64,000 nt of DNA from CAVZQN01 sp963837395 (lineage in GTDB: Bacteria > Acidobacteriota > HRBIN11 > JAKEFK01), in assembly GCA_963837395.1 (NCBI GenBank), contig CAWINI010000004.1, forward strand, positions 434,001 to 498,000, in the 5' to 3' direction. This document shows, one piece after another, positions 35,802 to 44,282 of the stretch. Within the stretch, counting starts at the first letter, position 1. Every line of letters begins with the position of its first letter. The position numbers and the translations under genes were made by a program. The notes below the pieces were generated by a model that was given only the letters and a program-made list of their open reading frames with translations, was not told the origin of the DNA and did not search any database.

Positions 35802-36314
35802 ATGAATCTCTGGACGTTAACCCGGACCGTGCGTCAAATGGTACAGCAGACTGTCACCGGCAATAAGGGACATGTTCTTGCCGAAGGTACGCATGCGCCA
35901 GATTTCGATGTGCCTGATGAAAATGGGAAAAGACATACGTTAAAAGAATATCGAGGCAAAAAAGTAATTTTGTGGTTCTTTCCCAGGGCTTCCACCCCTG
36001 GTTGAACGTCCGAAGGCCAAGGATTCCGGGAAAGAATCGAAGAATTTAAAAAACGAAACATTGTAGTATTAGCAGCAAGTACCGATACTGCTGAGGATAA
36101 TCGTGCTTTTAGAGCGAAGCATTCATTTCCATTCCCGCTGCTGTGCGATATCGATGGAAGGCTTACATTAATGTACGGAGCATCGGGATATGAAAATGCT
36201 GCATTCTCGAACCGCATTACTTACGTGATTGATGAAAACGGCATCATTGAAAAATCATTCGACAAAGTTATTCCCGCTGATCATGCGGAACAACTACTCG
36301 AATTATTCCATTAA
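35802..36314 (+). CDS. bcp: probable selenocysteine-containing peroxiredoxin (BCP/PrxQ type), in-frame TGA at 36003
   Basis: A peroxiredoxin of 170 residues if TGA is read as selenocysteine. It would reduce peroxides with thioredoxin or another thiol. The N-terminal half is VLAEGTHAPDFDVPDENGKRHTLKEYRGKKVILWFFPRASTPG; then TGA (residue 68), then TSEGQGFRERIEEFKKRNIVVLAAST and FPFPLLCDIDGRL. In BCP proteins the motif is TPGCT, so the TGA stands precisely at the peroxidatic cysteine. The resolving cysteine five residues later (E. coli type) is absent. ATG 35802 has AGGAG 5 nt upstream. Downstream sequence stays open and conserved to the TAA. A hairpin fitting the bacterial SECIS rule follows the codon. 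No sel genes are in the window. The alternative is a chance nonsense substitution. Confidence 0.75.
36022..36038 (+). promoter_or_regulatory. candidate bacterial SECIS hairpin
   Basis: GATTC / GAATC form a perfect 5-bp stem with the 7-nt loop CGGGAAA. The loop begins 21 nt after the third base of the TGA at 36003 and has G in its second position, both within the known constraints for bacterial SECIS elements (loop about 16-37 nt from UGA, G in the first two positions). It lies wholly inside the coding sequence, as required in bacteria. Confidence 0.55.
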
Positions 36315-37500
36315 TCGATTTTCGGTTCCCTGCGTAATTTTTGTTTTAATCTCCGCAATCGCTTTCGCTGGTAATCCAATCCTCCCATCCCCATCTGATG
36401 AACTTCGCAATCAAGGCTTTCACAATTTGTTTAACATGCGTTATCAGGATTCGAAGGCAGACTTCGAGGCAATCATTAAAGCTCATCCCGATCTTCCCGC
36501 CGGGTACATCTACATGGGTTATGCGATTTGGCTGAATTACCTTGCTGATTTGCGCCGCCTTCAAACAAATGTTTACAACAAGAACAATGCATTTTTTGAT
36601 ACACGCACAGAAGATAAAGCGGATGCAAAGGTAGATGCGGAGTTTCGCAAAAACATGAACAAAGGAGTCGAACTTGCAGAAGGTCTACTCAAGAAAAACA
36701 AAAATGATTTGCAGGCCATGTATTACCTTGGAGTCGCAAGAAATATTTTGGCCGGATATGAAGCAACTGTGAATCGAAGTTTCTTTTCAGCATTGCGAAA
36801 TGGATCAAAAGGAGCTGATTTGCATCGGGAAGTAATCGAAAAAGATCCAACATTTATTGACGCCTATCTCTCAGTCGGAATGTATGACTACATTGTTGGA
36901 AGTCTTCCTCTGGCAGTTAAAATTCTGGTATTTTTTGGCGGCGTTCATGGATCCAAGAAGGATGGCCTTGCCGCCGTAGAACGTGTTTACCGCGAAGGAG
37001 TTTATGGCAAAGATGAAGCAGGCGTTCTGCTGGTGATGTTGTATGACAGAGAAAAAAGGCGGATCGATTCTCTGAACGTATTGCGTGAACTCACAAAGAA
37101 ATTTCCGGATAATTTTTTGTTCGCATTAGAACAGGCAATGGCGCTTTCAAATCTCAAGCGGTTCGAAGAGAGTTACAAAACTTTTGATTCAATCCTTTTG
37201 AACACTCGCGCGATGACTTCGATGCCCGATATGATCCATTATCAGTACGCGGAAGCTTTGTTTGCCGGGAAAAATTGGAGTAAGGCTCTGGATCATTATG
37301 TAGAATCTACAAAATCAAAAAAAGCGCCGGAATCATTAAAAACAATGGCAATGCTTGCAGAGGGACGTTGCTTTGATGCAATGGGTCAGCGCGAAAATGC
37401 GTTAAAGCGTTACGACGAAGTCTTAAAACGTGACGAGATTTTTGATTCGCATGACATCGCCAAAGCCTTCCAGAAAAAACCTTTCATGCCCGCGCCTTAG
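36283..37500 (+). CDS. exported TPR-containing protein
   Basis: About 405 residues. A signal peptide (VPCVIFVLISAIAFAG) is followed by SDELRNQGFHNLFNMRYQDSKADFEAIIKAHPDLPAGYIYMG, then several tetratricopeptide-like helical pairs (FIDAYLSVGMYDYIVGSLPLAVKI; FALEQAMALSNLKRFEESYKTFDSIL; AEGRCFDAMGQRENALKRYDEVL). No enzymatic motif. ATG 36283 overlaps the peroxiredoxin 3' end by 32 bp and has no good ribosome site, so the start is uncertain. Probably a periplasmic scaffold. Confidence 0.6.
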   Translation: MRNNYSNYSINRFSVPCVIFVLISAIAFAGNPILPSPSDELRNQGFHNLFNMRYQDSKADFEAIIKAHPDLPAGYIYMGYAIWLNYLADLRRLQTNVYNKNNAFFDTRTEDKADAKVDAEFRKNMNKGVELAEGLLKKNKNDLQAMYYLGVARNILAGYEATVNRSFFSALRNGSKGADLHREVIEKDPTFIDAYLSVGMYDYIVGSLPLAVKILVFFGGVHGSKKDGLAAVERVYREGVYGKDEAGVLLVMLYDREKRRIDSLNVLRELTKKFPDNFLFALEQAMALSNLKRFEESYKTFDSILLNTRAMTSMPDMIHYQYAEALFAGKNWSKALDHYVESTKSKKAPESLKTMAMLAEGRCFDAMGQRENALKRYDEVLKRDEIFDSHDIAKAFQKKPFMPAP

Positions 37501-37626
37501 GAATCGTTTGCGCGAGCTTCAACGCCTGCAAAATATGATACTTTGATCCCGCTTATTGATTGTAGAGATCCTTTCATAGCAAAAACACGGATCATTGAAT
37601 CCAAAACAAAATACAGTCGTCCCAGC

Positions 37627-38579
37627 ATGAAACAGATTTTCTGTGGAATCATTCTTGCGTTGATCGTCTTTCAAATCGCCTACGCACAGTTGGAGGAGTC
37701 CGTCAGCGTTGACCTTGTTGAAACATTTGTTTCGGCTGTTGATGGGAAAGGCAATCCAGTAACTGATCTGAACGCAAATGATTTTGAAATCAAAGAAGAC
37801 GGCATCAAACAATCGATCTCCTATTTCACACGGATTCTAGATGAAGAAAGCCAGATCCCTTTGACTTTAGCATTCCTACTTGATACCAGCGGCAGCATGA
37901 GCAAAGGAGACAAGATTCAGCGGATCGATATTGCGCGTCAATTTGCTGAATTGTTGATCAAGGAGCTTAAGCCCGCTGATCAAATGCGTGTATATGCCTT
38001 CGATAACATTTATCGGGCCTTAACGCCAATGACTTCTGATCTCAGTTTAATTCAACACAATCTATCCATGGTGCAAGTTGATGCGGTTGGAAGTCCTGGT
38101 ACAGCTTTACTCAGGGCCATCGATCTTACAATTGAACAGCTCGACCCTTACTTTGGACGAAAAATCATAGTGCTCTGTTCAGATGGACAAAACACAATTG
38201 CGGCATTCCGCCGGAAACCTTAATCGAAAAACTAAAAAAGCGCGACATCACAGTCATTTCTCTTGGAACGGTTACCAAGCAAGAATTGCAAGCAGTGGAT
38301 ACTGGTATCAATACGCGATATGAATTACCAAAAGAAGCAAAAGATGCTCACAAATTAATGAAGGATCTGGCAGAGGAAACCGGTGGCGCTTCCTTCTTTC
38401 CTAAAAACGTATCTGCCCTTTCTGGAACAATAGAAAAGATCAGATCGCTAATTCGTAGCCAGTATGCAATCGCTTACAAACCTCAAAATGAAACGATAAA
38501 AGGTTGGCGAAAAATAGAAGTAAAGTGCAAAAGAACTGGCGTCAAGATAAACTACCGCAATGGTTATTACTTCGAATAA
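37627..38579 (+). CDS. VWFA-related acidobacterial domain protein (one frameshift)
   Basis: About 317 residues if joined. Signal peptide (IFCGIILALIVFQIAYA), then an Ig-like strand region VDLVETFVSAVDGKGNPVTDLNANDFEIKEDGI and a von Willebrand A fold with the MIDAS motif LDTSGSMSKGD. The first frame runs to LCSDGQNTI; one base is missing near 38200, and IPPETLIEKLKKRDITVISLG continues in the next frame to YRNGYYFE. The order VDLVxVxV, DFEI-DG, DTSGSM is the signature of the family found mainly in Acidobacteriota. Function is unknown; the fold usually binds protein ligands through a metal ion. Confidence 0.75.
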
Positions 38580-38633
38580 GGTATGCTTTGCGGCTTTGTG
38601 GTAAATAATATAAGGAATTACAAAGGGGGACAG

Positions 38634-39786
38634 ATGCCACATAAATATCTCGCCATAATCGTCAGCTTGTTCATTCTTGCCAGCATTTCGATATCAAATG
38701 CTCAGGAGGACAGATTTGTAATTCGGGTGACGTCATTTCCAAACACGCTCATCATTATTGATCTGAAGGATCTTGGAGGATTTCCTCAAATTAATATTAA
38801 GACCGCAAGCAGCTGTTTAACTTCTGATTGCGGCAGTAAGTACAATCTGGCTGCAGATCTTACAACCATTAATAATCGCATCACAGATTTTGCAATCAAC
38901 AATGTGATTCAAAGCACCACTCCTAAAATTAGCGGCGTTTGCAGTACTATTTCGAACGACAATCTGAACTTAAGCATTCAGTCACAGCGGTCATTCACCT
39001 TCCCTGCAGCTGCAAAGCACACCGGGATCGCTTCATTCAACGTCTATGCAGATCTAGCCAATAAATATCATGCGACATTCTTCAAGCACACAAATGATCC
39101 CAAGTTCATTGCACATGCAACGGCAAATGTTAATACCACTAGTTGCAATGTCACCGGTCCATTCAAAGAACTTTACCGGATCGAAGATGCAGAATTTCAA
39201 ACTTCACCAAAAACTTCAGGTCCGATTGTAGGAGCAATTACAAAAGGTCCGGAAGGATTTGAATTTTATTATGCGAATGCTTTGGTGCCAGGCTCAGCAG
39301 GTAAAACGAAACTTACGATTCCTGGCGGAGCTTCTGTGAATGTTGTTTCCGGTTATCTTGTCACCGATGATTCTGGTGGCACATCACCAGGCGCGGCCGG
39401 GATTTCAGTTAGTCCTGCGTTCCTTCTTTACAGGATACAAAAACAGCAAGGCAGTAAAACTTCGTCTTCAATCCTTTTGCAGTTATTGAATCAAAATGGC
39501 AACAGCTTCACTCAAATGGGAGGAGCCGAAAACCATCTCACCATTTAGTGAAACAAAAACACCGGGTCCGGAGCTTGTTCATTCAGTTGCATTAGCAAGC
39601 AACCGACAATTCGTAATCTTTACGTCTTTTAGTAAAACTTGCGGGAAGGAAACTCTGAAATTCCAACAGATCAATCCAAATACAGGAGCAAAAATCGGCG
39701 CTCCGATTGAACTTTTGGATTGCAATGATTTTTCCGCTTCATTATTTGGCGCTTACGCAATCGATATCCTTGCGATCCATGATTAA
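38634..39786 (+). CDS. secreted hypothetical protein (one frameshift)
   Basis: About 384 residues if joined. ATG 38634 has GGGGGA upstream. Signal peptide YLAIIVSLFILASISISNA. The mature part is rich in Thr, Asn and Ser with predicted beta structure (SSCLTSDCGSKYNL, ITDFAINNVIQSTTPKISG). The frame ends at 39548 after NQNGNSFTQMGGAENHLTI; an extra base near 39530 joins it to KTISPFSETKTPGPELVHSVALASN and RQFVIFTSFSK, ending at LLDCNDFSASLFGAYAID. I do not recognise the family; a beta-rich surface or adhesin-like protein is possible. Confidence 0.5.
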
Positions 39787-39806
39787 TTTCCACTGCATCG
39801 TTACAT

Positions 39807-39840
39807 AGGACTAAAGTCTTATAAGACCAAGGTCCAATAT
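39807..39840. promoter_or_regulatory. double DosR-like palindrome upstream of the envelope-stress operon
   Basis: Two adjacent dyads: AGGACTAAAGTCTT (39807-39820) and AAGACCAAGGTCCAATAT (39823-39840). The second shares the 13-mer AAGGTCCAATATC with a perfect 22-bp palindrome upstream of the SYLF gene at 62011. The form GGACtwwaGTCC resembles the known DosR/DevR (NarL-family) box. Position is 84-117 bp before the GlsB start. Confidence 0.5.
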
Positions 39841-39923
39841 CGCTGATTTTTTCCCAGTGATAACTTGCCATATATATCCAGTAATTCTCATCTCACCTGA
39901 TCTGAATTTAGGAGGCTACAAAA

Positions 39924-40175
39924 ATGGGTATTCTGTCATGGATCATATTTGGCTTGATTGCCGGTGCACTTGGTAAATGGATTATGCCTGGTGATGACCC
40001 GGGTGGAATTATCGTCACAATTCTCATCGGAATTCTGGGCGCGGTGGTCGGTGGATTTATTGGGTCTTTGCTCGGATTCGGTGGAATTTCAGGATTTGAT
40101 TTCCGAAGTTTGGTCGTTGCGATTGTTGGTGCACTACTGTGTCTTTTCATCTACCGGAAACTGAAAACCCGGTAA
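39924..40175 (+). CDS. GlsB/YeaQ/YmgE family stress-response membrane protein
   Basis: 83 residues with three hydrophobic helices. MGILSWIIFGLIAGALGKWIMPGDDPGG is the family hallmark, followed by GIIVTILIGILGAVVGGFIG. Family members are small membrane proteins induced by stress in many bacteria; their biochemical role is not settled. AGGAGG precedes the ATG by 8 nt. First gene of a compact operon with the LysM and DUF937 proteins. Confidence 0.85.
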   Translation: MGILSWIIFGLIAGALGKWIMPGDDPGGIIVTILIGILGAVVGGFIGSLLGFGGISGFDFRSLVVAIVGALLCLFIYRKLKTR

Positions 40176-40186
40176 AGGAGATTGTT

Positions 40187-40564
40187 ATGACGTTGAAAGA
40201 AAAATACTCCTCGGTGCTGGAATTAGGGAAAAATCTGGATGTGCAGGGAGGAGATGTTAAGGAAGAAGACGGAAAATTGAAAGTAAAAGGAACCGCCGCT
40301 TACGAATTGGACAAGGATTTGTTGTGGGATACGATCAAAAGCATTCCTGGTTGGGAAAACGAAGTTGTTGCAGATATCAAGGTTGCAAATAAAGAGATCT
40401 TTGGAATTTACACAGTGAATTCGGGCGATACACTTTCCAAAATCTCAAAAAAATATCTGGATAATCCGAATCGCTACAATGAGATTTTTAATTTGAACAA
40501 AGATATTTTAACCAACCCGGATCTAATTAAAGTTGGACAGAGACTGAAAATTCCAAACAAATAA
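40187..40564 (+). CDS. BON-like/LysM protein (Kbp/YgaU-like)
   Basis: 125 residues. The first 65 residues (VQGGDVKEEDGKLKVKGTAAYELDKDLLWDTIKSI) resemble the BON-like half of Kbp, a potassium-binding protein of E. coli; the second half is a LysM domain: YTVNSGDTLSKISKKYLDNPNRYNEIFNLN and DLIKVGQRLKIP. No signal peptide is seen. ATG 40187 with AAAGGAG 6 nt upstream decides the start over the longer frame, which lies in the GlsB gene. Envelope or cytoplasmic location is uncertain. Middle gene of the stress operon. Confidence 0.75.
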   Translation: MTLKEKYSSVLELGKNLDVQGGDVKEEDGKLKVKGTAAYELDKDLLWDTIKSIPGWENEVVADIKVANKEIFGIYTVNSGDTLSKISKKYLDNPNRYNEIFNLNKDILTNPDLIKVGQRLKIPNK

Positions 40565-40624
40565 GTTAATGAAATTCTTTGGATCATAGCGCGGAATGAA
40601 ATTCGATTTGAAGGAGGTGCAACT

Positions 40625-41212
40625 GTGGATTTGATGCAGATATTGATGCAGCAACTTTCCGGTGATGGAGTGAAGCAGATCAGTCAACAAATCGGTGCAG
40701 ATGAAGGAACCACAAATCAAGCAATCGGTACAGCATTACCTGTATTGATTTCAGCGCTTGCTAATAATTCGTCACAACAGGGTGGAGCGGAGAATCTTCA
40801 TCGTGCTCTTCAGAATGATCATGATGGAAGTATTTTGGATGATTTATCCGGCTACTTAAGCGGCGGTAATGCTGGCGCAAACGGTGCAGCAATATTAGGT
40901 CATGTTTTGGGAAGTCGCCAGGACAATGTTACCAACGCGCTGTCGCAGCAAACTGGATTAGACAAAGGATCGATTCTTCAATTGCTCGCAACACTGGCAC
41001 CTATGTTGATGGGAGCGTTAGGAAAAACGCAGGCTCAAGGCGGATTCGATCCAGCTTCGCTGTCAGGATATCTAAACGGTCAAAAACAGCAAATGCATGC
41101 ATCATCACCAGACATGATGGGAATGCTGTCAAGCTTGCTGGATCAAAACAAGGATGGAAGCATTATTGATGATCTTGGCAACATAGCAAGTAAACTTTTG
41201 AAAAACCAGTAG
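40625..41212 (+). CDS. DUF937 domain-containing protein
   Basis: 195 residues. DUF937 signature: MDLMQILMQQLSGDGVKQISQQIGADEGTTNQAIGTALPVL, followed by glycine- and glutamine-rich parts (ALANNSSQQGGAENLHRAL) and two DQNKDGSIIDDLG-like calcium-loop-type repeats (NDHDGSILDDLSGYL; DQNKDGSIIDDLGNI). GTG 40625 has AAGGAGG upstream. Function is unknown; such proteins often accompany stress genes. The DxDG loops could bind calcium, which I infer from sequence only. Followed by a strong terminator. Confidence 0.8.
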   Translation: MDLMQILMQQLSGDGVKQISQQIGADEGTTNQAIGTALPVLISALANNSSQQGGAENLHRALQNDHDGSILDDLSGYLSGGNAGANGAAILGHVLGSRQDNVTNALSQQTGLDKGSILQLLATLAPMLMGALGKTQAQGGFDPASLSGYLNGQKQQMHASSPDMMGMLSSLLDQNKDGSIIDDLGNIASKLLKNQ

Positions 41213-41252
41213 CCTCCTGAGTGGTTTAGAAAATTTGGGGTTAAAAGACATT

Positions 41253-41282
41253 AGGCTCGCCTGTGGCGAGCCTTTTTTTTTT
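41253..41282 (+). terminator. Rho-independent terminator of the stress operon
   Basis: AGGCTCGCC-TGT-GGCGAGCCT, a 9-bp GC-rich stem with a 3-nt loop, followed by about ten T residues. It lies 41 bp after the DUF937 stop and before tRNA-Leu. Confidence 0.95.
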
Positions 41283-41353
41283 GAATTTTGTGTTGATTCA
41301 ACGGAATCAAATATGTAAAATCCCTCTGTGCTCTTTGCGGTAAAAATCTGTAT

Positions 41354-41435
41354 GCCGAAGTGGTGGAATTGGTAGACACACCATCTTGAGGGGGTGGCGG
41401 CGCGAGCCATGGGAGTTCGAGTCTCCCCTTCGGCA
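41354..41435 (+). tRNA. tRNA-Leu (anticodon GAG)
   Basis: Class II tRNA with acceptor stem GCCGAAG/CTTCGGC and discriminator A. D arm GTGGTGGAATTGGTAGACAC, anticodon stem CCATC/GGTGG with loop TTGAGGG giving anticodon GAG, a short variable arm (CGGCGCGAGCC), and the T arm with TTCGAGT. The CCA end is not encoded. Reads CUC and CUU. Confidence 0.93.
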
Positions 41436-42568
41436 CTCACATCTAATTTAAGATTCCGGATTGAAATCTGGAATTGATCACCCTACCATGTGCAGATGAA
41501 CCGTGACCACTTAATTGGGTTGTCTCTCTTCCTGGCGCTATTTCTAGTCTTCATTTTGTCGCCTGTCAGGCATATTGCTGATTCCCGTTTTTCCATGCTT
41601 GTTAGTTTAAGCATCATTGAGCATCAGACGTTTCAATTAGGAAACTACAAAATTCCATATGTTACGCAGCAAGACTTAACAAAATCAGCGAGACTCCCAT
41701 ATCAAATTCAAATCATTGATAAGAAGCCTTATTACATCTTTCCTTACGGAGGAGCGGTACTTTCTGTGCCTTAGGTCGCGTTAGCCAAAACTATTTTCCA
41801 TATCTCACCAGCATCGTCTGATGGTAGATATCATCCCAAAGGTGAACGGCGACTCCAGATTTTCCTTGCTGCGTTGTTGATGAGCATAACAGGTGTGATC
41901 TTTTATTTCACCGCGCGACTGATCTTGCAAAAAGTAATGAGCCTTGTGATCGTCATGGCAGCGCTCGGCACTCAAATCTGGAGCACTGCTTCCCGGCAAG
42001 TGGAGTCACATACCTGGATGATCTTACTTTTAGCTATCGCGATCTATCATCTTTTTGGATCAAAGTTGGAAAGATTTCGAATCAATGGCGTTTTTCTTGG
42101 CACAGTTTTAAGTTGGATGTATTTTGTTAGGCCAACTGCTGCCGTTGATGTCCTCTTGATTGCAGCTTTCGTTGCATTTAAATTTCGCAAAGCTTTATTG
42201 CCGCTCTTACTAACTGGATTGTTTTGGGGTTGTTTGTTTTTGTTTTTTTCATATTCTGTTTTTGGGCAACCACTTCCAAATTATTATCAAGCAAGTCGAT
42301 TATTGTCTTATCCCATTCCGGAATTTTTACTGGGCCATCTTATCAGTCCTTCAAGAGGATTATTTATTTTTTTGCCCTGGACGATTTTTCTAGCATATCT
42401 AATTGGCAAGACTTTTCGTTTGGTGATGCACAAAGACTTTCTGATTCTTAGTCTAGTTGCTGGAGTGGACCCTGTTTTTGGAACCATTTTTTAAGCTGGG
42501 TTGATTTTAATTTTCTTTTTCTTTTTGCCTACTTTTTCTTTTTCGATAATTCGGTATTATTATCTCCT

Positions 42569-43432
42569 TCAATCTAATGTATTAGCAATCGTTTTTGCCA
42601 GGTGATTGTCTTCAAATTCGGCTGGCGGAACGTATCCCAGTGAGGAATGAAGTCGTTTGCGATTATAAACTTCTTCAAGAAAATAGTAGATTCTACTCCG
42701 AGCTTCTTCAATTCCACGGTATTCGAAGGTAAGAACCTCTTCGTACTTTATTGTCTTGATGAAGCTTTCGGCCATTGCGTTGTCATAAGGGTTCGCCTTT
42801 CGACTCATGCTGATCCTGATTCCGTGCTGCTTCAAGATTTCCGTATATCTGTTAGAAGCATATTGCACCCCTTGGTCCGAGTGATGAATCAAACCCGCAG
42901 GCGGTTGTCTCTTTTTGAGTGCCATCTGCAGTGCTTCGATTGCCAGACGGTTGTCCAGGTAACGAGCCAGTGACCAGCCGACGCACCGACGGCTAAAGGC
43001 GTCAATGATTACCGCCAGGTAAATAAACTCGTACTGCAGCCGAATATAGGTAATGTCGGATACCCAGAGCTGATTGATTGCGTTTGCACGAAAACTGGAA
43101 ATGAGATTGGGATAGACCGCAAAGTCATGATCAGAACGGGTTGTGCGAACAAAGCGCTTCTTTCGAAGACACAGCAAATTGTCCTGACGCAGTAAACGTA
43201 ACACACGTTTGCGATTGACGACTTTGCCGCGGCGCTTGAGTTCGGCAGTGATCCGGCGGTAACCATAGGAAGGCCATTGCAGTGCAATCCGTTGAATCTG
43301 ATCTCGCAAATCAATATCGTCCGCGACCGGTTTGCTCCTTTCCAAAAATCGATAATATCCCACGCGGCTCACTTGCAGAGTTTTACATTTCTGACGGATG
43401 GATAGACCGTGGTTATGGCTCATCTCGATCAC
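42569..43432 (-). CDS. IS3-family transposase OrfB (DDE catalytic domain)
   Basis: 287 residues. HTH_21-like start (LSIRQKCKTLQVSRVGYYRFLERS), then the integrase core with catalytic triad: D in NQLWVSDITYI, D in GLIHHSDQGVQYAS and E in NAMAESFIKTIKYEEV. Ends EVYNRKRLHSSLGYVPPAEFE. Its frame is open upstream through the orfA overlap, so it is probably made as an OrfAB fusion by -1 frameshifting at the A7 run 43504-43498. Sequence appears intact, so the element may still be active. Confidence 0.93.
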   Translation of the reverse strand: MIEMSHNHGLSIRQKCKTLQVSRVGYYRFLERSKPVADDIDLRDQIQRIALQWPSYGYRRITAELKRRGKVVNRKRVLRLLRQDNLLCLRKKRFVRTTRSDHDFAVYPNLISSFRANAINQLWVSDITYIRLQYEFIYLAVIIDAFSRRCVGWSLARYLDNRLAIEALQMALKKRQPPAGLIHHSDQGVQYASNRYTEILKQHGIRISMSRKANPYDNAMAESFIKTIKYEEVLTFEYRGIEEARSRIYYFLEEVYNRKRLHSSLGYVPPAEFEDNHLAKTIANTLD

Positions 43433-43440
43433 CCGGTAAC

Positions 43441-43758
43441 TTACCCTCTGCCTGTCTTTCTTACCGGTTGTTCCAGCATCTTGAGCCGCGTTAAAACTTT
43501 TTTTAAAAGATCATTCTCCATTGCCATCTGGCCGATCTTTCTTTCCAATTCCGCGATCCGCGCTTCATATTTGTATGTCACTCCATGTCCAGAAAACGCT
43601 TTCCCAGAATACTCGCGCTGCTCTTTTCTCCACCGACTGATGGTTAACGGATTAATTTCATTCTCACGTGCCACTTCGGCTACGCTTTTTCCAGACTCCA
43701 CCTCACGCACTATTTGTTGCTTGAATTCACGACTAAACTGCCGCCTCTTTAACGACAT
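43441..43758 (-). CDS. IS3-family transposase OrfA (helix-turn-helix)
   Basis: 105 residues. HTH of the IS3/IS911 type: RQFSREFKQQIVREVESGKSVAEVARENEINPLTISRWRKEQ, then a leucine zipper (IAELERKIGQMAMENDLLKKVLTRL) for multimerisation. The KK codons are written A7-G, a slippery run at 43504-43498. A -1 shift there leads straight into the open orfB frame with no stop. Intact. Confidence 0.9.
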   Translation of the reverse strand: MSLKRRQFSREFKQQIVREVESGKSVAEVARENEINPLTISRWRKEQREYSGKAFSGHGVTYKYEARIAELERKIGQMAMENDLLKKVLTRLKMLEQPVRKTGRG

Positions 43759-44197
43759 GTTGGAACTCCTGTTGGCTTTATACTAGCTTATCAGGTGGTT
43801 CCACTTTAGGGGTGCACTCAATGCGATTGTCCTTCATATACTAATTGTTAGCGCATATTACCTGTGGTGGGGCGGACATTCTTTTGGCCCCAGATTGTTG
43901 ACCGATATCATTCCATGGATGATCCTTTCTTGTATTCTTACCGTTGAAGTGTGGCTAAAACAAAGATCAAGAATCAGTCTCGTATTTCCATTTGAAGCTT
44001 GCGTTGGAATTGTATTGATCGCATTCTCAATTCTGATAAATGGCTACGGAGCAATTTCCATTAAATGCGTTGAAATGGAATGTCATTCCAAACAATATCG
44101 ATCAGAATCCATCACGATTGTGGGATTGGAAAAACCCGCAATTTTGGCCGCGAAACCATGAGCAAAGGCTTGAGGACGAGCAGACCGATAGCGTTTT

Positions 44198-44250
44198 TTA
44201 TCTGCGGCCTTTGCGAACAAATTCAGCAGCTTCTTCCGCCATTATTGAAG
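44198..44250 (-). pseudogene. fragment resembling the C-terminus of the LysM protein at 51190
   Basis: On the minus strand, a short open stretch reads MAEEAAEFVRKGRR and then stops (44200-44198). The LysM protein at 51190-51969 ends RMAEEADELIRKGRR and then stops, and the DNA of both share TTTATCTGCGGCCTTTGCGAA. No further similarity is visible upstream. It is thus a remnant of a duplicated or displaced LysM-type gene, about 7 kb from the intact one. Confidence 0.5.
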
Positions 44251-44282
44251 TGACAGTACTACGTATGAATTTGACGTTAGGT

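Larger units (their letters stand above)
42461..43821 (-). mobile_element. IS3-family insertion sequence
   Basis: About 1.36 kb, with orfA and orfB transcribed on the minus strand. Imperfect terminal inverted repeats of about 37 bp: the left end starts TGGAGTGGACCC and the inverted right end TTGAGTGCACCCC, with TGGAACCA and TAAGCT shared further in. The 3-bp sequence TGC flanks both sides (42458-42460 and 43822-43824) as a target duplication. Removing the element with one TGC restores an open frame LVAIVLHILIVS in the host gene. Exact ends are inferred from the flanks. Confidence 0.85.
41496..44160 (+). pseudogene. ArnT-like membrane glycosyltransferase, broken by an IS3 element, a TAG and a frameshift
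   Basis: Membrane protein fragments related to polyprenyl-phosphate sugar transferases. The 5' part encodes membrane segment LIGLSLFLALFLVFILSP, SLSIIEHQTFQLGNYKIP and PYYIFPYGGAVLSVP, then an in-frame TAG at 41772 followed without shift by PKGERRLQIFLAALL, LQKVMSLVIVMAALG and SRQVESHTWMILLLA. An IS3 element follows at 42461. Past it the frame resumes AIVLHILIVSAYYLWWGGHSFGPRLLTDIIPW, then shifts near 44060 to the ending IPNNIDQNPSRLWDWKNPQFW. Three independent lesions make this a true pseudogene. It is preceded by a tRNA gene. The acceptor of the ancestral enzyme is unknown. Confidence 0.8.

Noticed and set aside
35802..36005. truncated peroxiredoxin ending at TGA followed by an unrelated gene
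   Set aside because: The sequence after TGA continues the same family in the same frame to the normal end, so simple truncation does not explain it.
41772..41774. in-frame TAG as pyrrolysine
   Set aside because: The same gene has an insertion sequence and a frameshift, so decay explains it; no pyl genes seen and the residue is not in a known Pyl enzyme.
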